From the NCBI GenBank assembly GCA_027315065.1, contig DAHUYT010000014.1, forward strand, positions 239-45,407: 45,169 nt of DNA, given 5' to 3'. This DNA comes from Nitrososphaerota archaeon. Its GTDB lineage: Archaea > Thermoproteota > Nitrososphaeria > Nitrososphaerales > Nitrosopumilaceae. A model generated the notes under the pieces. The model saw only the letters and a program-made list of their open reading frames with translations, was not told where the DNA came from and did no database searches. This document shows, in pieces, positions 30,424-36,986 of this stretch (positions are counted from its first letter, which is position 1; every line of letters starts with the position of its first letter). A program made the translations under genes and the position numbers.

Positions 30424-31254
30424 ATGACATACGTTAGGCAGATCGTGAAAAATGGGTTGGATATAGCTGCTGCAGAGTTTTTGGAGCTTGCAAGCGAGCA
30501 GAGGCTTGAGATTCTGTCAAGGCTGTACGACCAGAACCTGAAGGTCTCTACAGTAGCAAAGGAGATAGAGGCAACGGTGCCAGAGGTATTTAGAAACTTT
30601 GAGAGGCTTGTAAAAGCAGGTCTTATATCAAAGGAATCAGATGGCAGATACTCAGTTAGTACTGCTGGAAGGCTGATGTACAATCAGATATCGCTTGTCA
30701 AGTTTCTCTCTGATAACAAAAAATATCTCAAGACGCATATGTTCTCTGATGTACCAGACAAGTTCCTACAGAGAATAGGAGCCTTGGGTGAAGGCCAGCA
30801 CCTCAAAGGTGTTGTCAAGGTGCTTGAAAAGTGGAAGGAGATCTATAACAATGCGGAAAGCTACATCTATAATGTTCTCTTTGAGGTACCGTATACAGCT
30901 GATTTCATAGAACCCATCATAAAAAAAGTAGGCCAGGGGATAAAGTTGCGTTCTGTATTTTCAGACTCTGCAATAGTTCCAAGTGACAGAAAACAGATCT
31001 TTGAAAAACATGGGTTCAAAAAATTAATTGAGGATGGAAAGGTAGAGCGCAGGATGAAAGAAAACATAAAGACGATCGTGATATTAAACGAGAAAGAGGC
31101 CTGCGTAATGTTTCCGACATCTGACGGTAGCCCAGACGTGAGCGAGGGATTTTACTCAAAGGACACCAAGTTTCACGAGTGGTGCCTTGACTACTTTACA
31201 CATTGCTTGAACACTGCAGGACCATTTAGAGAAAAGATATTTGAGGACAAATAA
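30424..31254 (+). CDS. HTH regulator with FilR1-like (DUF1724) domain
   Basis: A 276-residue archaeal regulator. The N-terminal winged helix (EFLELASEQRLEILSRLYDQ; LKVSTVAKEIEATVPEVFRN; LVKAGLISKESDGRYSVS) is followed by the DUF1724/FilR1 middle domain (GVVKVLEKWKEIYNNAESYI; IIKKVGQGIKLRSVFSDSAI; IKTIVILNEKEACVMFPTSD). FilR1 is known in methanogens as part of acyl-homoserine-lactone-linked signalling; here the ligand is unknown. ATG 30424 is preferred over the preceding TTG. It probably controls the divergent cyclase gene through the tandem motifs at 30352-30391. A YdjM-like pseudogene follows directly, an arrangement duplicated at 26.1 kb. Confidence 0.82.
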   Translation: MTYVRQIVKNGLDIAAAEFLELASEQRLEILSRLYDQNLKVSTVAKEIEATVPEVFRNFERLVKAGLISKESDGRYSVSTAGRLMYNQISLVKFLSDNKKYLKTHMFSDVPDKFLQRIGALGEGQHLKGVVKVLEKWKEIYNNAESYIYNVLFEVPYTADFIEPIIKKVGQGIKLRSVFSDSAIVPSDRKQIFEKHGFKKLIEDGKVERRMKENIKTIVILNEKEACVMFPTSDGSPDVSEGFYSKDTKFHEWCLDYFTHCLNTAGPFREKIFEDK

Positions 31255-31261
31255 AGTCTCC

Positions 31262-31732
31262 AGGTAATTTTTACCATTGTCCCAGTCGTTAAAAAAAGAT
31301 GCAATCTTTGTAATCAAGATAGCAGACGATTATGTGTACTCAGCATGTTGACGCGCTGTCAAGAATGTAGCATTCGATAGCGTTTGGTGCAGTCGCAGTT
31401 GTAGTTTTAATGGCGGTTTTTGGAAGAAAAGACTACAGGTTGGTGCAGCAGCAATTGCATGGGTACTCTCACACATCTTCTTTGATACATTTGCAGGCAG
31501 TGACGGCAAGTTCCCATTGTTTACACCGTTTTACAGCCGCCAAATTGTATTTCAAAACATTGACTGGCTCCATTTCGAGGTAGCAGTTGTTATCATAGTT
31601 GGATTTGTAACCATCACAGCAAACATGGTCAAGAAAGATTCAGACAAGCGCCTAAAGGGTACCAAGAAACCCAAAAGGAGAAAGGGTTCAAACAGCTTAG
31701 CAGATATACCATCAGCCACAAAAATGAGCTGA
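31262..31732 (+). pseudogene. YdjM-like hydrolase, third copy, decayed
   Basis: The start region (TTAAAAAAAGATGCAATCTT) and leader match the 26.1-kb copy. About 200 bp of the middle, including the HEISGH and D-x-DH motifs, are deleted near 31335, and stops and frameshifts follow. The last part (MFTPFYSRQIVFQNIDWLHF) is still open but has a different lysine-rich C-terminus (RLKGTKKPKRRKGSNSLAD). A separate 71-codon product from 31517 is unlikely to be functional. Confidence 0.85.
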
Positions 31733-31831
31733 TATCTAGTCCGCTCTCAGAAGAACGAAAACTAGAGAATCAAAAGCAATGAAAGGCAGATGTATCATAT
31801 GGAAGACGCCTGTCAGTTGAGATTTCCTTTT

Positions 31832-32215
31832 TTAATAAGGATCTTCGGTTGTTGCCTCTTTTATACCAACAAAGTCTTTGATATTCTTGGTCCACACCTT
31901 GGCATCATACACTGAGGCGGTAGCAGCTATGACGGCATCTGGGATCTCAACTTTGTACTTTCTTCGATAAAGTCCCGCTTGTTGTGCTATCTCGTTTGTC
32001 AGTAGGATCTTTGTAAAAAGAGAGATGAGATTTCTCACTTTGGAGATGCCAGAGTCTGTACCACATTCTCTTCCAGCATACAACTCGGCTTCAGTTAGAA
32101 CAGAGATAAAGCCATCTATCTCCCTTTTGGCAACGCGCTCAACTACACTTACAGCTCCAGTGTTGCCTCTTAGACAGTCTACCAGGATAGATGTATCAAA
32201 AATTATCTTTGCCAT
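31832..32215 (-). CDS. vapC: VapC-type PIN-domain ribonuclease toxin
   Basis: A 127-residue PIN domain: MAKIIFDTSILVDCLRGN (D7), SVLTEAELYAG (E44), VEIPDAVIAATA (D near 94) and a terminal WTKNIKDFVGI, where TxNxxDF is the usual PIN ending. The ATG at 32215 shares one base with the vapB stop (TGATG), so translation is coupled. It is distinct from both VapC proteins in the 6.6-7.8 kb island. Confidence 0.9.
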   Translation of the reverse strand: MAKIIFDTSILVDCLRGNTGAVSVVERVAKREIDGFISVLTEAELYAGRECGTDSGISKVRNLISLFTKILLTNEIAQQAGLYRRKYKVEIPDAVIAATASVYDAKVWTKNIKDFVGIKEATTEDPY

Positions 32216-32493
32216 CACAGATCGGCTCTTTTGAGTCTCTTACCCCAGCCTCTTCTAATTTCCTTTACATACTCTTTGCCGCTTTCATCAGTCTTCCAAC
32301 TCCCCGCACTCTCCCTTAGAATCTTCAATCGACTCTTTATCTCATCGGAATCTGTAGCGCCCCCAAGTCCCTCTGCCTTGCCTAGTTTCTCATTAATTAA
32401 TTTAGACAGATTTTTTGTGTTTCCGTATCTTTCCACAGTCTCTTTTACGAGCCTCTTGTATAGATCATCATTTAGGTTTATGGTTGTCTTCAA
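32215..32493 (-). CDS. vapB: VapB-type antitoxin
   Basis: A 92-residue protein with an N-terminal RHH-type segment (MKTTINLNDDLYKRLVKETV, NTKNLSKLINEKLGK), typical of archaeal antitoxins for PIN toxins. The remaining charged helix would bind the toxin. It starts at TTG 32493; the A+T-rich TTTAAATATTTAA on the minus strand (32521-32533) serves as promoter and overlaps the palindrome at 32503-32526. Confidence 0.85.
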   Translation of the reverse strand: MKTTINLNDDLYKRLVKETVERYGNTKNLSKLINEKLGKAEGLGGATDSDEIKSRLKILRESAGSWKTDESGKEYVKEIRRGWGKRLKRADL

Positions 32494-32502
32494 GTTATCA
32501 CC

Positions 32503-32526
32503 ATTTAACCATTTAGCTGGTTAAAT
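32503..32526. promoter_or_regulatory. Operator palindrome of third vapBC
   Basis: ATTTAACCA (32503-32511) and TGGTTAAAT (32518-32526) form a perfect inverted repeat with a 6-bp spacer, 10 bp upstream of the vapB TTG and overlapping its TATA-like region. Confidence 0.65.
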
Positions 32527-32624
32527 ATTTAAAGACTGCCCATTATTCAACCAACCCATGATGGCATATGGGTTCCACGTATTCCAAGATAAGAGAGTAG
32601 CTGCGAGTCGGATCTTGTAGCATA

Positions 32625-32873
32625 GGTATCGATGTTGTTCACATGACTGTCTATAACTGGATCAAAAAGTACACAAATCTAATGCAAAAATATCTAGATG
32701 CAAGGAATCTTTTTAGAATGGCAAGAGATGTAGCAGAGAAAAAACCAACGAAACTAATCACGGATGGATTACCAGCATATCGAGAAGCATTCTTGAAGGA
32801 ATATTGGACAAGAGAATTGCCTAGAACAGTTCATGAGTCTCATATCACTCTCAAGGGAGATCGTAATAACAAT
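32625..32873 (+). pseudogene. IS6/IS240-like transposase remnant
   Basis: Reads GIDVVHMTVYNWIKKYTNLM then QKYLDARNLF, skips the first catalytic Asp region, and continues ARDVAEKKPTKLITDGLPAY, REAFLKEYWTRELPRTVHES, HITLKGDRNNN. This is the N-terminal HTH end and the second-Asp region (ITDGLPAY) of a DDE transposase of the IS6/IS240 type, joined by an internal deletion of roughly 60-80 residues and lacking the catalytic Glu end. No terminal inverted repeats are recognisable. The protein is dead. Confidence 0.78.
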
Positions 32874-32909
32874 ATTTTTAAAACATGCAATATTTTGCAT
32901 TCCCTGTTA

Positions 32910-33698
32910 TCAGTTTTCAATATCTTCTTTTCTGACCTTTAGTACCCTCAGTATTATCTCAATTGACAATCCAAATGCAAGAACCGACAGTGCTACTACC
33001 AGTGGCCAGAAAAACTCCGGCGTAGAGCCAGTAAAAAACGGAGTGCCAGAACCTGCATGAGGGTTGTGCGTCACATCGATAACCCTTGCCCTTGCAAGTT
33101 TTAGCATCTCTTCAAGCGTGGCACCGGAGCCAATTCCGCCATGCCCGGAATATGGTCCACCTACTGCATTGTAAAATGGATTGTAGCTTGTCGAGCCGGC
33201 ACCGCTTGGAATATTCGGTGTCATGGTACTTGAGGATGCAGTGTATTGCGTTACCTGGAATGCGGCTGCTACAAACCATGAACTGATTGTGGCAATTCCA
33301 ACTGCTCCTAATCTGTAAATTGACCTAAATGACTTGAAAAGCGATTTGCTTGATCTAGTTTTCTCTGAAAACCTGGAAGGCACAATCACTATTGCAAACT
33401 TTGTTGCAGCATAATATTTCATGTCGTGGGATTTTGTATTCTTTCCTATCTTTGATATCTCAACAAGACCAACGTCCTGCATCTTCTTGATGTGGTATCG
33501 CACAAGCTGCAGCGAAAAGCCCGTCTTTGTTGCAATCTCGTTTGCTGCCAGTGTTTGCTCAAACAACAGTTTCAATATAGTTCTGCTCACATCAGTTATC
33601 AGGACCTCTCCCAGAGCCCTGAGTCTATCATCGTCGGTATCGTATATGCTAATCCTCTCCGGGACAGGCTGTCTTGATTTGTCAGATGTCAAATGCAT
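32910..33698 (-). CDS. Membrane-anchored ArsR-type HTH regulator with extracytoplasmic motif
   Basis: A 262-residue protein. Residues 10-95 form a cytoplasmic winged helix (GEVLITDVSRTILKLLFEQT; ANEIATKTGFSLQLVRYHIK; MQDVGLVEISKIGKNTKSHD). A membrane span (about 130-150, GAVGIATISSWFVAAAFQV) leads to an outside segment rich in Gly/Ser/Pro that ends LEEMLKLARARVIDVTHNPH and AGSGTPFF, followed by a second span (FWPLVVALSVLAFGLSIEII) and a short basic tail. The small membrane protein encoded divergently at 33788 carries the same motif. The ATG at 33698 is chosen as the first codon of a normal HTH N-terminus; a longer frame to 33755 exists. Probably a one-component sensor acting from the membrane. 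Confidence 0.75.
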   Translation of the reverse strand: MHLTSDKSRQPVPERISIYDTDDDRLRALGEVLITDVSRTILKLLFEQTLAANEIATKTGFSLQLVRYHIKKMQDVGLVEISKIGKNTKSHDMKYYAATKFAIVIVPSRFSEKTRSSKSLFKSFRSIYRLGAVGIATISSWFVAAAFQVTQYTASSSTMTPNIPSGAGSTSYNPFYNAVGGPYSGHGGIGSGATLEEMLKLARARVIDVTHNPHAGSGTPFFTGSTPEFFWPLVVALSVLAFGLSIEIILRVLKVRKEDIEN

Positions 33699-33787
33699 CA
33701 CATAATAGATGCACGATCCTATGTAAGACTTTTGATGAAATCCTACTTTCATCAAACGCTAAATCCAAAATTGTGCCATTGTATTAC

Positions 33788-34111
33788 ATGAAACAAAAAA
33801 ATCTAATCTTTGCAGGAACACTACTCGTGTTTCTTGCTGCAGGACAACTTGTGCCTCTTGCGTTTGCGCAAGTGTACGGGAACCCTACAAGCCAGATGAC
33901 ACTTGAGCAGAGCCTCAGGCTTGCAAGGGAGAGAGTAAAGGAGGTTCAGGAAAATCCTCATGCAGGGTCTGGCACACCATACCTTGATGCAAATGGAGTA
34001 ATTGGAGCCACAATGATATCCGGTGCAATCTTTGGCGGAATCTTTGTCGCATTTGTGGTACGAGCAAAACAGATAGAAAAAAAGAGACAGCAAGAAAAGT
34101 TACTCCAGTGA
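33788..34111 (+). CDS. Small exported membrane protein sharing the NPHAGSGTP motif
   Basis: A 107-residue protein: signal peptide (MKQKNLIFAGTLLVFLAAGQ, cleavage near AFAQVYG), an outside segment LEQSLRLARERVKEVQENPH and AGSGTPYLDA, a membrane span (VIGATMISGAIFGGIFVAFV) and a charged C-terminal tail (RAKQIEKKRQQEKLLQ). The LARxRVxxVxxNPHAGSGTP motif is nearly the same as in the divergent HTH regulator. The ATG at 33788 gives a clean signal peptide; longer upstream codons overlap the regulator gene. The two may bind each other or the same ligand. No known family. Confidence 0.7.
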   Translation: MKQKNLIFAGTLLVFLAAGQLVPLAFAQVYGNPTSQMTLEQSLRLARERVKEVQENPHAGSGTPYLDANGVIGATMISGAIFGGIFVAFVVRAKQIEKKRQQEKLLQ

Positions 34112-34244
34112 TCCCTTTTCCTCTTTATTTTTCAATTTCATGCAGTGATTTGGTACATTTTACAAATCTGGCAGGCTTGTTTCATCGCTGTCAAGTACCA
34201 CTTGAACATGTATTTTTGAGTAATAAAAAAAGAAAGGTTTTGGT

Positions 34245-35177
34245 TTAGAGTTTTAGAATTCCTCTAGTCCTTGCAGTTAACACCACAATGCTGATAACAG
34301 CTATTGCAAGAACAATTGGAGCAACTGAGCCAAACTCAGGAACCACGTGGAAGCTTATCATGTCACCTTTTGGACCGGTCCATGATGCAGGGTCTGTCCC
34401 TGGCAATCCCACTCCATTGAGAGTGATTTGGATATTCACCGGATCGGCAGATGTGAGTGCACTTGTAGTTTGGGTATCAAGTCCTGTGTGAGTGTGAGCT
34501 GTTGCATTAGAGAACACCGTGTTTCCATCCTGTGTGATCGTTATGTTATAGTTCTGATGTTTTATGTTGTTTCCACTGGCATCTGTGAAGTTAAGTGATA
34601 TAATCAACGGCTGACCGCTTGTTGGTGCCGTAGGCATTGTGCTTATTCTTACCATTTCAGAACCATCACTAGACATGGCTTGCTCTGATGTCATAGATCC
34701 CTGACTCATTCCAGTTGTATTACTGGCAGTTGTAGTGCCGGACGTAGTACCAGTTGTTGAGGTACTGCTTGATGTGGACTGGGCAGAAGACCCAACAATA
34801 ACCTGTGCTGTCATCCAAGGATGAACCATGCAAAAGTAATCGTACGTTCCAGCTGTTGTGAAAGGAGGAGACGTGTATGTGCCGCCTGCCTTTATCAAAC
34901 TGCTGTCCCAGACAGTGCCAGTCTGATTATCAGTTGGTTTTCCGCTTGTCGCAGTGTGTCCAACAGTGTCCGCGTTTGTCCATGTGACAGTGTCGCCTAC
35001 GTTGACATTTACCACATTTGGATCAAAGCAGCTTGTTGCTGAACATGTACCATTAGTTGCGCTTGCCCCCTTGCTGATTGTCACCTGGGCATTAGCCGCA
35101 AAAGCTTGTGGAGCTATTGCAATAATGGCAACTAGCGCCAAAACACCCAATAGTGCGCCCATTGGTTTTGATTTCAT
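34245..35177 (-). CDS. Plastocyanin-like cupredoxin with PEFG-type sorting tail
   Basis: A 310-residue exported copper protein. ATG 35177 gives the signal peptide MKSKPMGALLGVLALVAIIA...PQAFA. The blue-copper domain (about 25-130) carries the ligands His in DTVGHTATSG and Cys-His-Met in DYFCMVHPWM. A Ser/Thr-rich linker leads to a second beta domain (ISLNFTDASGNNIKHQNYNI) and the tail HVVPEFGSVAPIVLAIAVIS...RTRG, the PEFG-CTERM signal of ammonia-oxidising archaea. Such cupredoxins are thought to replace cytochrome c as electron carriers in these organisms. It is divergent from the Vgb-like propeller gene (65 bp apart). Confidence 0.9.
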   Translation of the reverse strand: MKSKPMGALLGVLALVAIIAIAPQAFAANAQVTISKGASATNGTCSATSCFDPNVVNVNVGDTVTWTNADTVGHTATSGKPTDNQTGTVWDSSLIKAGGTYTSPPFTTAGTYDYFCMVHPWMTAQVIVGSSAQSTSSSTSTTGTTSGTTTASNTTGMSQGSMTSEQAMSSDGSEMVRISTMPTAPTSGQPLIISLNFTDASGNNIKHQNYNITITQDGNTVFSNATAHTHTGLDTQTTSALTSADPVNIQITLNGVGLPGTDPASWTGPKGDMISFHVVPEFGSVAPIVLAIAVISIVVLTARTRGILKL

Positions 35178-35242
35178 TGTGGTATTTGATCCGTTGTCTG
35201 TTATAAAAGTATGATCTCCTTTTTCAACCATGGCCACAAAGC

Positions 35243-36343
35243 ATGCAAAAAACCACATCCAGATATTCAAATACAAGAAAGGTATTTCCTGATATATTGC
35301 CAAATAAGAAATGGATTTTTGTGGTCATCATAGTTGTTGCCGTATCCTCTGGAATTTTTGCATTTGATTATCACACAAGCACAAAACCTTCTCTCCAAAT
35401 GACAGCATATGATTTTAACAAAACAGCATATCTTGTAACTGAGTTCAAATTACCTGAGAGCGCGGCTCCATTGTTTCCAGTATATGACAAAAAAAATAAT
35501 TCCATCTGGGTAGGCGATACAAAAGCCAACAGCGGCAGAATATGGGAGTTTTATATCGACTCTGAAAAATTCATCGAGCACAAAATACCTGGAACAAATT
35601 TGATTTCAAAGATATCGCTTGATTCTGATGGAACCATGTGGTTTATTGATCCTGCCACAAAACTGCTAGGACACTATGACCCTTACAGTAACGATACCAG
35701 TCTGGTTAAAATTCCAACAGATGGAATCCTAGAAGCTTTAGCATTAGACAAAAAAAGTGTATGGATTTTGGTTCCAAATATTGACGAGATTATGCGGTAT
35801 GATATTCAAAGTAAAAACTTTACCACTTTTTCTGTCCCCACAGCACACGGATCCCCCATAGCAATAACAACTGACAGATCTGGCTACATCTGGATAGTTG
35901 AGGCGGTAGGCAAAATTCTGCGCCTTGACCCAACAAGTCTTGAAATGATCGAGTATTCCCCACAGGACAATGTGACACTAAAACTTCCCATTGCCATCAA
36001 GTATGACCATGCAGCTGGAGATTTTTACATCTCAGAGCACGGAGAGGATGCGGTGTTTGCATTCTTTCCCAATAATGGTACTTTCAAGAGGTTTCCATTG
36101 CACCCAGACCCAGACGCATTGCCCTTTGGCATGGCACTTGACAGCAGAGGAAATCTTTTTGTCGCAGAGCACACAATAAACAAGATTGCAGTACTTGATA
36201 CAAACACAGGCCAAAGCACAGAGGTTAACATTCCTTCATCAGATCCTCTTACTCAGTGGCTTACTTCTGATGCAAAAGGAAACATATGGTTTGCAGAGCC
36301 TGGAGGAGATGCCCTTGGAGTAATCAGAGAAAAGTCACAGTGA
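35243..36343 (+). CDS. Membrane-anchored Vgb/SMP-30-like beta-propeller
   Basis: A 366-residue protein with a cytoplasmic stub, a membrane span (WIFVVIIVVAVSSGIFAF, about 29-46) and an outside propeller whose blades contain IWVGDTKANSGRIWEFYIDS, LDSDGTMWFIDPATKLLGHY, DRSGYIWIVEAVGKILRLDP, GDFYISEHGEDAVFAFFP, DSRGNLFVAEHTINKIAVLD and DAKGNIWFAEPGGDALGVI. These W/F-x-(E/D) blades match virginiamycin B lyase (Vgb) and SMP-30-like proteins, though Vgb enzymes are soluble; here a binding or scaffold role is as likely as a lyase. Its divergent neighbour is a cupredoxin, hinting at an extracytoplasmic redox or copper function. Confidence 0.82.
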   Translation: MQKTTSRYSNTRKVFPDILPNKKWIFVVIIVVAVSSGIFAFDYHTSTKPSLQMTAYDFNKTAYLVTEFKLPESAAPLFPVYDKKNNSIWVGDTKANSGRIWEFYIDSEKFIEHKIPGTNLISKISLDSDGTMWFIDPATKLLGHYDPYSNDTSLVKIPTDGILEALALDKKSVWILVPNIDEIMRYDIQSKNFTTFSVPTAHGSPIAITTDRSGYIWIVEAVGKILRLDPTSLEMIEYSPQDNVTLKLPIAIKYDHAAGDFYISEHGEDAVFAFFPNNGTFKRFPLHPDPDALPFGMALDSRGNLFVAEHTINKIAVLDTNTGQSTEVNIPSSDPLTQWLTSDAKGNIWFAEPGGDALGVIREKSQ

Positions 36344-36478
36344 CTCACTGAGCAGCAAACAATTTGCGTTGCATGTTATTTCCACTCTCCAAAACATAGT
36401 GCTGCAAATTGGACAGAAAATACATCACGGCTTTAGCCGCAAACCAAAATAACCAGAACCTGCTAAATGTGATATCAG

Positions 36479-36901
36479 TTGACAAAAAAGAAGTCACGTT
36501 CCAAGAGACCTGCCAAGGAAGGAAATACGGCAGCCCCAGACAGTAGCACTAAAAGATCTGCAACTGAAAACAAAAGCTCTGCAACTAAAAAAAGCACAAA
36601 AAAAGTTCAAGGTACCGACCCTGAAAGACTTGCGCTCTCAAAAAACGATATTTTAGAGTTTTGTGACAGAGTGTTGAAAAGATGGCAGCAGGACCCCATA
36701 CCCAATGCAAGAAACATTGCTGCAATGATTGCAGTTAGGACCGGCGTGCTCTTCTCCGATGAGATATCTCTCCAGGCAATATGGTCTGAAATCATATCAT
36801 GGGTCTACCAGATGCTTTACGAGAATGCACAAGCCCAGGCAAGGCAGGAAAACCAAGAGTGGGCAGACACGTTTGCCAAGATAAAAAATGACGTCGCATA
36901 A
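36479..36901 (+). CDS. Unknown protein with basic disordered N-terminus
   Basis: A 140-residue protein. The first 45 residues (MTKKKSRSKRPAKEGNTAAP...) are Lys/Ser/Ala-rich and presumably disordered, like DNA-binding tails. Residues 50-140 are helical (LSKNDILEFCDRVLKRWQQD; ISLQAIWSEIISWVYQMLYE; AQARQENQEWADTFAKIKND). It starts at TTG 36479. It converges on the HerA/TraG-like ATPase gene with 85 bp between the stops. I assign no function. Confidence 0.6.
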   Translation: MTKKKSRSKRPAKEGNTAAPDSSTKRSATENKSSATKKSTKKVQGTDPERLALSKNDILEFCDRVLKRWQQDPIPNARNIAAMIAVRTGVLFSDEISLQAIWSEIISWVYQMLYENAQAQARQENQEWADTFAKIKNDVA

Positions 36902-36986
36902 TTCATGATTGATCTTTTCCTTGTCTATTTTCAGTTGATCTATTATAGTTCTCTTTTTATGTATTCTAATGAGTTTTTCCTCAAGC

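Noticed and set aside
31517-31732. A separate 71-residue gene within the decayed third YdjM-like copy.
   Set aside because: Its sequence is the C-terminal end of the hydrolase, lacking most metal ligands, with no start signal; it is better explained as residual open frame.
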